Below, one piece after another: positions 18,014-26,302 of a stretch of 64,000 nt of DNA (its first letter is position 1; the number at the start of each line of letters is the position of its first letter). Source of the DNA: Sphingobium boeckii (lineage in GTDB: Bacteria > Pseudomonadota > Alphaproteobacteria > Sphingomonadales > Sphingomonadaceae); contig NZ_JACIJC010000004.1 in assembly GCF_014199215.1 (NCBI RefSeq), positions 62,001-126,000 on the forward strand, in the 5' to 3' direction. The notes beneath the pieces were generated by a model. That model had not been told where the DNA came from, did not search any database, and saw only the letters and a program-made list of their open reading frames with translations. The translations under genes and the position numbers were made by a program.

Positions 18014-18547
18014 ATGGATGCAGCGCTCGAAGCCCTGTTGGACCGCGAGGCGATCCGCGATTGCATCGGTCGGCTGGCCCGCGGCGAAGATCGACGAGAT
18101 CCCGGCATGATCAGCGCCGCTTACTGGCCGGATGCCGAAACCGACTATGGCGTGTTCAAGGGCGATTTCGCGACCTATCTCGCCTGGGTCGTGCCGGGCG
18201 CGGATGCGATCAGCAACACCCAGCATGGGCTGGGCCAGAGCGTCATCGAGATCCAGGGCGATCAAGCGCGCGTCGAGACGCAGGTCAGCGCCTATCATCG
18301 CATCGACATGGGCGACGGTGATCGCGATATCTGCATCGGCGGGCGTTACCTAGACCGCCTGGAAAAGCGGAACGACGCATGGCGGATCGCACACCGCCTG
18401 ATGCTCTATGACTGGTATCAGGATTGGGGCCAGTCGATCGATTGGACGCAGGGTGTGATGGGCATGGCCTTTAGCGCCGGTCATTACACGGGCCGGTCGA
18501 TCGGCGATCATAGCGAGACATTTTTCAGCATCGCTGGGACACGATAA
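18014..18547 (+). CDS. SnoaL-like (NTF2-fold) protein 1
   Basis: The 177-residue protein fits the SnoaL_4 pattern: an N-terminal helix ALLDREAIRDCIGRLARGEDRRD, then a cone-shaped beta-sheet ending in GGRYLDRLEKRNDAWRIAHRLMLYDWYQ. Members act as isomerases, cyclases, dehydratases or small hydrolases, often on polycyclic or aromatic compounds. GGAG lies eight bases before the chosen ATG; an ATG three codons earlier touches that site directly and is less likely. Its stop overlaps the SDR start by one base (TAATG). A paralogue follows the SDR, giving a SnoaL-SDR-SnoaL unit. Confidence 0.82.
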   Translation: MDAALEALLDREAIRDCIGRLARGEDRRDPGMISAAYWPDAETDYGVFKGDFATYLAWVVPGADAISNTQHGLGQSVIEIQGDQARVETQVSAYHRIDMGDGDRDICIGGRYLDRLEKRNDAWRIAHRLMLYDWYQDWGQSIDWTQGVMGMAFSAGHYTGRSIGDHSETFFSIAGTR

Positions 18548-19419
18548 TGGGCGCGCTATCGGGGAAAGTGGCCGTCGTTACCGGATCCAGCCGCGGTATC
18601 GGCAAGGGCATGGCGCTGGCGCTCGCAAGCGAAGGGGCGACGGTCTATGTCACGGGCCGCACCGTGACCCCGGGGGTTCACGATCTGCCGGGCACCGTCG
18701 GCGAGACCGCAGCGCAGTGCACGGCGCGTGGCGGCAAGGGGATTGCGGTCGCGGTGGATCACGCTGACGACGATGAGGTCGCGGCGCTCTTCGATCAGGT
18801 CAAGACGGATGAGGGCCGGCTGGACATTCTGGTCAACAATGCGTTTGCGCTGCCCGACGATCTGACGGACCCGGAACCATTCTGGGAAAAGCCGCTCTCC
18901 AATCTCCAGATGTTGGACGTCGGCGTGCGATCGAATTTCACGGCCGCCTGGTATGCGGCGCGGATCATGGCGCCGCAGCAATCCGGCCTGATCGTCGCCA
19001 TCTCAGGCTATGTCGGGGTGAGCTACACCTATGGCGTGTTGTTCGGCACCGCCAAATCGGCGGCCGATCGCATGGCGCGGGATATGGCGATCGAGTTGCA
19101 GCCGCATGGAGTTAGCTCGATATCTCTCTGGCAAGGGTTGACGATGACGGAGCGAGCCGAACGCAATCTGGCGACCATCCCCGGCCTGCAGGGACGCGAT
19201 GCCACACGGCCGCAAGATGGGTGCTCGCCTGAATTTCCAGGCCGGGTCATCGCGGCGCTTGCCCAGGATGCAGACGTCATGCGCCTGTCGGGCGGCACCT
19301 TCATCACGGCGGAACTGGCACAGGAATATGGTGTCACCGATATCGACGGACGGATCATCCCATCGCTGCGGGATCGCCGCGGCGCGCCGATCTGGCAACC
19401 GATTGCGGAGACAGCATGA
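18547..19419 (+). CDS. SDR family protein, DHRS1-like, catalytic Tyr replaced by Phe
   Basis: The 290-residue protein has the NAD(P)-binding TGSSRGIGKG (about 12-21), VNNAF (about 95-99) and the SLWQG segment that matches the DHRS1-like subgroup. The active-site Ser (about 153, ISGYVG) and Lys170 are present, but the YxxxK position reads FGTAK with Phe166 encoded by TTC. Normal SDR proton relay would be lost unless Tyr162 or another residue substitutes. It sits between two SnoaL-like genes with 1- and 4-base overlaps, so all three are translated as a unit and may form one pathway step. Confidence 0.88.
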   Translation: MGALSGKVAVVTGSSRGIGKGMALALASEGATVYVTGRTVTPGVHDLPGTVGETAAQCTARGGKGIAVAVDHADDDEVAALFDQVKTDEGRLDILVNNAFALPDDLTDPEPFWEKPLSNLQMLDVGVRSNFTAAWYAARIMAPQQSGLIVAISGYVGVSYTYGVLFGTAKSAADRMARDMAIELQPHGVSSISLWQGLTMTERAERNLATIPGLQGRDATRPQDGCSPEFPGRVIAALAQDADVMRLSGGTFITAELAQEYGVTDIDGRIIPSLRDRRGAPIWQPIAETA

Positions 19420-19973
19420 GGGACGAACATCGCATGGCCCGCATGGAGGCGCTGCTCGACAAGCAGGATATTCTCGAATGCCTAACGCGGTTCAGCCGCG
19501 GCATGGATCGCTTCGATCGCGACCTCTTTTTGTCGGCATTCCATGGCGACGCCATTATGGCCGCTGGCCCGTTCGTCGGCAGCCCTTCGGATTGCTATGA
19601 TTGGGCGGCCGCCATGCACGAGGCGGGTCAGGTGGCCACGCATCACAATCTGCTCAACGTGAGCTATGATATCCAGGGCGATATCGCCCATACCGAAACC
19701 TATTATCTGTTCGTCGGCCGCAATCGCGACGAGAGCAACTGGATCGCGGGCGGGCGCTACATCGATCGGCTGGAGCGGCGCGACGGCCAGTGGAAGATCG
19801 CGCTGCGCACCAATGCCATCGAATGGTCCGGCAGGGCACAGACCCTACCGATCCCCTTCGCCGATGTGCCCGGCATATCCGACAATGGCGCACCGGCGCG
19901 CGACAAGACCGACCCATCCTATCAGCGTCCGCTCACCAACCGGCGCACGCGTCTGAACCCCGCGGCAGACTGA
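19416..19973 (+). CDS. SnoaL-like (NTF2-fold) protein 2
   Basis: The 185-residue protein is a paralogue of the upstream SnoaL protein: EALLDKQDILECLTRFSRGMDRFDRDLFLSAFH at the N-terminus, HNLLNVSYDIQGDIAHTETYY in the middle and GGRYIDRLERRDGQWKIALR near the end. An Asp/His pair near 30-80 could serve as acid/base as in related dehydratases (inference). The start overlaps the SDR stop (ATGA). In the 198 bases after it there is an imperfect inverted repeat, GAATGA…TCATTC, at 20001-20023, and no gene. Confidence 0.82.
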   Translation: MRDEHRMARMEALLDKQDILECLTRFSRGMDRFDRDLFLSAFHGDAIMAAGPFVGSPSDCYDWAAAMHEAGQVATHHNLLNVSYDIQGDIAHTETYYLFVGRNRDESNWIAGGRYIDRLERRDGQWKIALRTNAIEWSGRAQTLPIPFADVPGISDNGAPARDKTDPSYQRPLTNRRTRLNPAAD

Positions 19974-20171
19974 GTAATCCCACGCCTGCGCCTGGCTCGA
20001 GAATGACCGCCATGCGATCATTCCTGCCCGGAATCCGTTCCTGGTGCAGCGAGGCAAAGATAAGGCAGACCGGATTGATCGGCAGTCGGACAGTCCGGAG
20101 CTTTGCCGCTGGTGCGGCGAAGGCTCGGCTAGGCTCGGTTGTTTATCACAGACCTGAATGGGACACAGACT

Positions 20172-20465
20172 ATGGCTGCCTATATCGTTGCTACCGTGCA
20201 AATCACCGATCCTGTGAAATTCGGGGATTATGTGAAGGCGATTACAGGATTGAGCGAGAAGCATGGCGGCGAATATGTGGTGCGCGGCAAAGTGGCCGAA
20301 GTGCTTGAAGGCGATGTGAACCCCGAAGAGCGCGTGGTGGTCTCACGCTTCCCCACCGCCGAGGCCGCGATCGCCTACGCCAAATCGCCGGAATATAAGG
20401 CGGGTGCCAAGCTGCGCGAAGGCGCTGGCACCGTTCAAACGCGATTGCTCGTCGATCCGGCCTGA
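20172..20465 (+). CDS. DUF1330 domain protein
   Basis: The 97-residue protein matches DUF1330, a ferredoxin-like dimeric alpha/beta-barrel fold: AAYIVATVQITDPVKFGDYVKA, GGEYVVRGK, EGDVNPEERVVVSRFPTAEAAIAYAKSPEYKA. Members are small cytoplasmic proteins of unknown or poorly defined catalytic role, often beside degradation genes. I chose the ATG that begins the conserved block over a TTG eleven codons upstream. It may form a unit with the alpha/beta hydrolase that follows, though an 80-bp gap with a large inverted repeat separates them. Confidence 0.85.
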   Translation: MAAYIVATVQITDPVKFGDYVKAITGLSEKHGGEYVVRGKVAEVLEGDVNPEERVVVSRFPTAEAAIAYAKSPEYKAGAKLREGAGTVQTRLLVDPA

Positions 20466-20477
20466 TCCGGATGCCTG

Positions 20478-20527
20478 GCTGTGCGATCATCGTTCCGTGA
20501 TCGGGTCCGGCCTTATGATCGCACAGC
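20478..20527 (+). promoter_or_regulatory. 13-bp perfect inverted repeat between two genes
   Basis: Arms GCTGTGCGATCAT (20478-20490) and ATGATCGCACAGC (20515-20527) are perfect complements around a 24-base loop. The feature starts 13 bases after the DUF1330 stop and ends 20 bases before the hydrolase start. No T-run follows, so it is not a standard terminator; an mRNA hairpin or a protein-binding site is possible. Confidence 0.5.
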
Positions 20528-20546
20528 AACAAGGCAGGTGTTTCTT

Positions 20547-21455
20547 ATGACGCTCCACACGTCCCGACGCCGGTTCATCGCCATGGCGGCAGCATCGGCC
20601 GCCGCCGGCAGCGCCCATCCGCTGTTCGCCGGGAAAGCGCGCGCACCCGAACGTGTCGATCTGATCACGGCAGGCGGGCGGGTAACGCAGGTGACCCACT
20701 GGCGCGCGGCGAAGCGCCAAGGTGTGATCCTGTTTTCCCACGGCGCGCTTTCCTCGCCCGCCAAATACGATCCCCTGATCCTGCCCTGGGTCGCGGCGGG
20801 CTTCGACGTGTGGGCGCCGCTCCATGTGGATTCGACCGATCATCCCGATACCAAGGCATTTGCGGGCAGCGCGAGCTGGCGCGCGCGGCTTGAGGACATG
20901 CAGGCGCTGGCCAGCCATGTGAATGCGGAATCCTTCATCGCCGCCGGCCACAGCTATGGCGGTCTGGTCGCGCTCACTTTGGGCGGCGCATCGCCCACCG
21001 TGCCGGAAGGCTATTCGGCACGATTGCGCGATCCGCGCGTGCAGGCGGTCGTCGCTTTTTCCCCGCCGGGCCATGCCCCCGGGCTGGTGACGGGCGCTGA
21101 TTATGCGAGCCTTGCAGTCCCTGCCATGATCCAGACCGGAACTTTGGACAATCCGCCCGCCGCGCCCGGTACGAAGCCGGACCCCGAGGGCTGGCGCAGC
21201 CATTTGCTGGCCTATGACAATGCCAGACCGGGCGGCGATCGCTATGCGCTGGTGCTGGATGGGGTGGATCATTATTTCGGCGGGCTGATCTGCCGGCCCG
21301 AGCTGCCCGGCCCCAGGCAGAGCGCGCCAATGAAACAGGCCGTGGCGCTGTCACTTCAATTTCTGGAGGGATTCGGCCTTGGCAGAAAGCGCGGCCGCGC
21401 AGGGCTCGACGCGCGCCTGAGCGAGAGCGGGCCGGTCATGCTCCGGCGGAAATAG
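20547..21455 (+). CDS. Tat-exported alpha/beta hydrolase
   Basis: The 302-residue protein starts with a twin-arginine signal (SRRRFIAMAAASAAAGSAHPLFA). The core has ILFSHGALSSPAKY (oxyanion region), the nucleophile elbow GHSYG with Ser136, and DGVDHYFGG near the end with the likely catalytic His. It resembles dienelactone-hydrolase or lipase-like periplasmic enzymes. The ATG follows AAGGCAGG; a longer frame upstream lacks an export signal at its start. Transcription ends at a strong bidirectional terminator shared with TonB receptor 2. Confidence 0.85.
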   Translation: MTLHTSRRRFIAMAAASAAAGSAHPLFAGKARAPERVDLITAGGRVTQVTHWRAAKRQGVILFSHGALSSPAKYDPLILPWVAAGFDVWAPLHVDSTDHPDTKAFAGSASWRARLEDMQALASHVNAESFIAAGHSYGGLVALTLGGASPTVPEGYSARLRDPRVQAVVAFSPPGHAPGLVTGADYASLAVPAMIQTGTLDNPPAAPGTKPDPEGWRSHLLAYDNARPGGDRYALVLDGVDHYFGGLICRPELPGPRQSAPMKQAVALSLQFLEGFGLGRKRGRAGLDARLSESGPVMLRRK

Positions 21456-21494
21456 CCGCCCGGCGCTTTGGTTCGCCCCCTCCTGTCGCACAAC

Positions 21495-21534
21495 AAAAAG
21501 CGGCTATCCGTCATCATCGGATAGCCGCTTTTTT
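21495..21534. terminator. Bidirectional Rho-independent terminator
   Basis: A 16-bp perfect stem (AAAAAGCGGCTATCCG and its complement) with a 7-base loop is flanked by A-run and T-run on the two sides. It lies between convergent genes, the Tat hydrolase and TonB receptor 2, and should stop both transcripts. Confidence 0.92.
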
Positions 21535-21591
21535 GGGCGCGTCAGCCCGTTGAGGCAGGAGCCGGCATTCGCCGGCCCCTGCGCATGTCCA

Positions 21592-23958
21592 TCAGAAGCG
21601 GAAGGCCGCTTCCGCACCCCATTCCGCGGGACGCGGCGGCGAGGAATAGAGGCACTGCTGGTTCGATCCATAGACCGCGGTATTGGTCTCGATGAAGGCG
21701 CAACCGCCTGTCGCCCCGGCCAGACCCGAACCCGTGGCGCGCTGGTTGTTGAAGATATTCCGGCCGAACAGCGCGAAATCCATCTGGTCATTGTAGAAGC
21801 TCAGACGGGTATTCACCGTCCAGGCGCTGCGCACCGAAACGGTATTGGCCAGCGTGGCATAATAGCTGCCACGATAGCTGCCATCGGTGCGGAACGACAT
21901 GGCGTAATCCTGGAACATGTCAGGCACCGTATATTCACCCGAGATATAGCCATTCCAGCGCGGCACGTTGCCCTGGGTCTTCCCATCGAGAACGACCGAT
22001 CCATCGGTCGAAACCGGGAAGCCGACCGACGATGTGGCCGCCAGCCTGATGGGTTCAGTGGTTGTGAACTCCTGATGCGCATAACCGACCGCGCCGCGGA
22101 TGGTGAGGCGCGGAGTGAGTTTGAACGTGGATTCAAGCTCGAAGCCCCAGATCTCGGATTCGCCCACATTGTTGGCCGATGTGATATTCAATACGCCACC
22201 GGTCGACGTCGCCGTGGTGACGGTGCTGACGAGTTGCTGATCCTTGACCTTATTGTAGAAACCAGCAGCGTTGAACACCAGTCGGCCGCCCATGAAGCTG
22301 TTCTTCGAACCGATTTCGAAATTGTCGAGCTTTTCCGGATCGGCATAGAAGATCGTCGGCACACCCGACAACACCACATAGCTGAAGCGGCCGCTCTTCA
22401 CGCCGCGTGAATAAAGGCCATACAGCAAATTATCCTGCGATGCCTTGTAGCTCAATGTGAAGCGTGGCGTGAAATCTGTCGAACCCTGCGATCGGCCCTG
22501 TGCGATCGGGCTGATGCAGGTCGCACATGCGAGGTAATTCAATGTTTCGCGCGCAATACGACCCTCGCTGCTCAATGTGAGCTTGTCGGTCACATCCCAA
22601 TCCAGCCCGCCGAACCCGGCGATGTTTTCAATGGTATCCTGGCGCAGCTTGCCTGTGGGGTTCGCGGTCGTCGCGTTCAGCGGGAACCAGGATGTATCCT
22701 TTTCCCAGAAATAATACGCACCCACGCGCCAGCGGATCGGCAAATCGCCAGGCGAAAGAATCACGAGCTGGTGGCTTGTGTTCTCGAACACTTCCTTGCC
22801 CTTGCTCGTGCTCGTTCCCAATCCGGTGACGGTCACGGAACCGGTGCCCACCTGATCGCCAAACACGGGATCTTGGCCGACGCCTGTTGCGCGATTGATG
22901 CCCGGCAACCAATTATTATGCTCATAGCGAAGATAGCCGCCGCGATAGCTCAGCTCGTAATCGCCCATCTTCTTCGAAATGATCGCTGATGCGAAATAGC
23001 GATCGCGCTTGGTGCCATAGGTGCCCTTGGTCGCCACCTGGTTCACATCGGGATCGGGCATATGGTCTGGCAGGAAAGAGCCAAGGCCGCGCGCCATCGG
23101 CGTCACATCGATACCGGCTTCGAGCCAGTCGCGTGGATGTTGCAGAGTTTGCGCAGGCACGGTGTCACTATCGTGCGTGTAAAGGCCACGGAGCTTGATC
23201 GAGAAGGTATCATCTGGCTCGTAGAACAGCGTCGCGGTGCCGAATTGCGAACGCTCGCGCCCCACCGGACGGTCTTCGTCGGCCGATTTCGCGACCGCGC
23301 CATTCTGCGTGACGGAACCCGAGACGCTCAGCCATAGCTTGTCCTGCACCAGAGGAAGCGTGAGCGAGCCACCAAGGAAATAGCTGGCTTCAGGCGCGCT
23401 GTGACTGAAGCTGCCGCGGGCACGAACATAGCCATTGATGTCGTTGCCGCTGGGATCCTTGGTGATGAAGTTGACGGCACCGCTATAGGTGGAACGCCCG
23501 AATGTGGCCGCCTGCGGCCCCTTGATGATCTCGACGCGTTCGACGTTATCGATATCGAGCGACGCGAGCTGGCCGCTCAGCGCGATACCGTCGAGGAAGA
23601 AGGAAATGCCCTGATAGCGCTCATCCGATGTGTTCGATGTGAGGCCGCGCATGGCGTAGGCGGAGGGATCGTTGCGGCCCGATCCGCCGAAAAGGCTGAT
23701 GTTCGGCGTGATCTTCTGAAGATCGCGGATATCGCGGATCTGCGCTTCGCCCAGATCGGCGGTGGTCAGCGCGGTGATCGACAGCGGAACATCCTGCAGT
23801 CTTTCTTCGCGGCTCTTGGCCGTCACGACGATATCGCTGCGGCTGTCTTCGGCCTGCGCACCCTCTGTCTGGGCAGAAGCCGAATAGCTGATCGCAAGCA
23901 AGCTGGAACCCATCAACACCGTCAGGGCGTCACGCATCCTTGAATTTCTCGAAGTCAT
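21592..23958 (-). CDS. TonB-dependent outer-membrane receptor (2)
   Basis: The 788-residue protein has a signal peptide ending at SASAQ, a plug beginning SDIVVTAKSREERLQDVPLSI (about 40-170) that includes VERVEIIKGPQAATFGRSTYSGAVNF, and a beta-barrel ending in Phe (…EAAFRF). The ATG is firmly placed by AAGGGA nine bases upstream; the 52-codon longer frame is not needed. It is not closely similar to receptor 1 in its loops, so the two may take up different compounds. It lies opposite the preceding hydrolase and downstream of the exported cupin. Confidence 0.95.
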   Translation of the reverse strand: MTSRNSRMRDALTVLMGSSLLAISYSASAQTEGAQAEDSRSDIVVTAKSREERLQDVPLSITALTTADLGEAQIRDIRDLQKITPNISLFGGSGRNDPSAYAMRGLTSNTSDERYQGISFFLDGIALSGQLASLDIDNVERVEIIKGPQAATFGRSTYSGAVNFITKDPSGNDINGYVRARGSFSHSAPEASYFLGGSLTLPLVQDKLWLSVSGSVTQNGAVAKSADEDRPVGRERSQFGTATLFYEPDDTFSIKLRGLYTHDSDTVPAQTLQHPRDWLEAGIDVTPMARGLGSFLPDHMPDPDVNQVATKGTYGTKRDRYFASAIISKKMGDYELSYRGGYLRYEHNNWLPGINRATGVGQDPVFGDQVGTGSVTVTGLGTSTSKGKEVFENTSHQLVILSPGDLPIRWRVGAYYFWEKDTSWFPLNATTANPTGKLRQDTIENIAGFGGLDWDVTDKLTLSSEGRIARETLNYLACATCISPIAQGRSQGSTDFTPRFTLSYKASQDNLLYGLYSRGVKSGRFSYVVLSGVPTIFYADPEKLDNFEIGSKNSFMGGRLVFNAAGFYNKVKDQQLVSTVTTATSTGGVLNITSANNVGESEIWGFELESTFKLTPRLTIRGAVGYAHQEFTTTEPIRLAATSSVGFPVSTDGSVVLDGKTQGNVPRWNGYISGEYTVPDMFQDYAMSFRTDGSYRGSYYATLANTVSVRSAWTVNTRLSFYNDQMDFALFGRNIFNNQRATGSGLAGATGGCAFIETNTAVYGSNQQCLYSSPPRPAEWGAEAAFRF

Positions 23959-24307
23959 TATATGTCCCTTTTTTAGGATGATATTGTTGCGCGGATCCCA
24001 AGACACAGCATTCCAGTCGCACCGACACGGCGCGTCTTTCGGCAGCGCCGAAACCCGTAATTTTGGATGTTCCTCCTGACGACCGCACCTTATCTGTCCG
24101 ATGCTGATCCACATCGGCCACCAGGCATATTTTGCATCGCCGTTCCGCAGTCTATCGCGGGCTATTCTTCCATAAACGCACCAATTTCGGGAACGGGTAT
24201 TTTCTGGATCCTATCCACCTTCCGGATATCGAAAACCCTCTTCTCCCGAACTATAAATCTTATCATTTCCTTGTGTTAGAAGCTATTTGGCACTGATTTA
24301 CGCTTAA
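23959..24307. other. Intergenic region before TonB receptor 2, 349 bp
   Basis: This holds the receptor's promoter on the minus strand. The middle is GC-rich and the left end, next to the gene, contains the ribosome site. I see no clear palindrome, terminator or gene; plus-strand frames here have no ribosome site. Confidence 0.5.
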
Positions 24308-24889
24308 CTATCTGGCAGCGGCCGCTTCAGCATTTTTCTGCAATTGCGCGCTGACGCATTCTGCTTCCGGAACACCGGCGGGGCAGGAATTCAATTTCGG
24401 TGCCAGACTGTTTTCCTTCGGCAGACGCACCGTGAGGATGCGCACCGGCTCGGTGCCGATCGTGCGCGACGTATGGCCCCGTCCGGTCACGTCGGCGGCC
24501 AGGACCACATCGCCCTTGCGCATGACATGTTTCGAACCATCACCCAGCCCGATTTCCAACTCACCGGATAAAACGATGAGCAAGCGCGGCGTGGAAACGC
24601 CGTGCCAATCGATGAAGGCACCAGGGAGAGAATCGCCGATTTCGACGTCCGTCGCATAGAGGCGGGATTGAACGCTGCGTCCGGCTTCGCCGCCCGTGCG
24701 CGGCAGGCTAACGATCTCCAGGTGGGATTCGCCATCGCTGCCGCCGGACATTTGCATGATCTTGAACGCCTCGCCGGTCGGAGACAGTGGCGAGACCGGC
24801 TGGTGAGCCGGCGGGGTCTTGGCGGCGCACCCCGGCGCTGCGCTCAAAAACAGCACGCTGCTCAGGACAATCGACGAAATCCGTTTCAA
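24308..24889 (-). CDS. Exported cupin-domain protein (1)
   Basis: The 193-residue protein starts with a signal peptide that ends in a Cys (SAAPGC), an imperfect lipobox, so it may be a lipoprotein or simply secreted. A single cupin barrel follows: IDWHGVSTPRLLIVLSGELEIGLGDGSKHVMRKGDVVLAADVTGRGHTS. The metal-ligand set is partial, with His in the first strand and in GRGH. The start is a TTG with GGGAG six bases upstream. It has a similarly arranged paralogue at 30833-31399. Its function is unknown; a sensing, isomerase or storage role near the receptors is possible. Confidence 0.75.
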   Translation of the reverse strand: MKRISSIVLSSVLFLSAAPGCAAKTPPAHQPVSPLSPTGEAFKIMQMSGGSDGESHLEIVSLPRTGGEAGRSVQSRLYATDVEIGDSLPGAFIDWHGVSTPRLLIVLSGELEIGLGDGSKHVMRKGDVVLAADVTGRGHTSRTIGTEPVRILTVRLPKENSLAPKLNSCPAGVPEAECVSAQLQKNAEAAAAR

Positions 24890-24982
24890 TATACGCTCCC
24901 GCAGGGTTGCCTTGTGACAGGAAGATGTCAGTCACCTCGTGACCAAGCAATTGCAATAATATCTGTGGGTGATCGGAAACCC

Positions 24983-26143
24983 TTAACCCTCGACGTCGGC
25001 CATCGCCCTGTCACCCGTACGCTCGGCGGCCAGGCGGCGCAGGCGCGGGATGAGTTCCCGCCCATGCAGTTCGATATCGCCGAGAAGATCGAAGCCACGC
25101 ATCAGGAAGCCGGTGATCCCCATATCGTAATAATCCATCATTGCATCGGCTACCTGCTCTGCCGTGCCCACCAATGCAGGTGGCAAGGTGGGCGTGGCGA
25201 AATCCAGCGACGCCTTGGTTGTGCCCGTCCACAGCCTCTTGTCCAGCAGATCACGGCCCGCCGCGATCTCGCTGAACTGGCTGCGGTTGGCACCGCCGCG
25301 GGTGGTGGACATGGCGGGATCAAGCCGCAGCCCCGGCCGCGAGGCCGTTTCGCCTTTTTTCTGCAATTCCTGCTGCTCGATCGCCATTTCATGCAGGCGA
25401 TGGAGCACATGATCGGCGGTGCGCCAGGCTTCTTCCTCGGTTTCGCCGATGATCACGCGTGCCGACGTCTGCAGCCGCATGGTGCGCCCCGCCTTGGCCG
25501 CCGATGCCTTGAGTTCGGCCACCGTCGCGCGCATTTTCTCCAGCGGCTGAAGTCCGCCGATGGCATAGACATCGGCGCATTCGCCGGCTTTTTCGATCGC
25601 AATGGGCGATGTCCCGCCCCAATAAATCGGAATCGAGGACTCTTGCACCGGCCGCAATTCGGCGAGCGACTTGTTGAATTTGTAGAAATCGCCGTCGAAA
25701 TCGACCGGCTCGGTCGCGCCCCACATCGTGCGCAACACCTCGACATATTCGCGGCTGCGCCGATAGCGCTCTTCCTTGGTCAGGAAGTCGCCGTCGCATT
25801 GGGTTTCCACGTCATTGGCCGCCGATATGATATGCACGCCCGCCCGGCCCTGAGACAGATGGTCCAACGTCGCAAACATGCGCGCCGCCATGGTGGGCGC
25901 GATGAAGCCCGGCCGGTGCGCGACCATGAATGCCAGCTTGTTCGTGATCGCCGCAGCATAGGTGGCAATCGCGAACGGATCCGGCGCAAAGGAATTCTGG
26001 AGGATCAGCACCCGATCAAAATCATTGTCGTCGAATCGGCGCGCCAGCTCCCCGACCATCTCGCGATCGAAGACCGGCCCCTCGGCTGCGCTGATCTCGG
26101 ACACGTTGCGATGGACCAATACGCCCAGAATCTCGATGCTCAT
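24983..26143 (-). CDS. LLM-class flavin-dependent monooxygenase
   Basis: The 386-residue protein is a bacterial-luciferase-like TIM barrel of the SsuD type (alkanesulfonate monooxygenase-like): FDRVLILQNSFAPDPFAIATYAAAIT, HLSQGRAGVHIISA, YKFNKSLAELRPVQESSIPIYWGGTSPIAIEKAGECAD. Such enzymes use reduced FMN and O2 to cleave C-S or C-N bonds or do Baeyer-Villiger oxidation; the substrate is not predictable. GGGGAAA precedes the ATG. It is divergent from a LysR regulator across 159 bp, a classic regulator/target arrangement. Confidence 0.88.
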   Translation of the reverse strand: MSIEILGVLVHRNVSEISAAEGPVFDREMVGELARRFDDNDFDRVLILQNSFAPDPFAIATYAAAITNKLAFMVAHRPGFIAPTMAARMFATLDHLSQGRAGVHIISAANDVETQCDGDFLTKEERYRRSREYVEVLRTMWGATEPVDFDGDFYKFNKSLAELRPVQESSIPIYWGGTSPIAIEKAGECADVYAIGGLQPLEKMRATVAELKASAAKAGRTMRLQTSARVIIGETEEEAWRTADHVLHRLHEMAIEQQELQKKGETASRPGLRLDPAMSTTRGGANRSQFSEIAAGRDLLDKRLWTGTTKASLDFATPTLPPALVGTAEQVADAMMDYYDMGITGFLMRGFDLLGDIELHGRELIPRLRRLAAERTGDRAMADVEG

Positions 26144-26200
26144 CTATTTCCCCAAGGGTGACCCGCCAATTCCTCTCACCTGACACTCTGCCGCCCCTCG

Positions 26201-26216
26201 GATAATCCAAATTATC
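26201..26216. promoter_or_regulatory. Candidate LysR-type operator
   Basis: The perfect palindrome GATAATCCAAATTATC lies in the divergent LLM/LysR intergenic region, 58 bases before the LLM start and 87 before the LysR start. Its ATAAT-N6-ATTAT form fits LysR boxes. A related sequence occurs at 27324-27342. Confidence 0.55.
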
Positions 26217-26302
26217 TGTTCCTCATGAAAGGAAAGTTGATCGACAACGCTCGCCGGATCGCTTGGCCAGTTCCAATTGAGGCGCTTCCCCGGAGAAGAC
26301 CG

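Noticed and set aside
21550-22410. 286-codon plus-strand frame in TonB receptor 2
   Set aside because: Antisense shadow of the receptor; no start signals.
24602-26161. 519-codon plus-strand frame across the cupin and LLM genes
   Set aside because: Spans two recognisable opposite-strand genes and reads as Arg/Gln/His-rich shadow.
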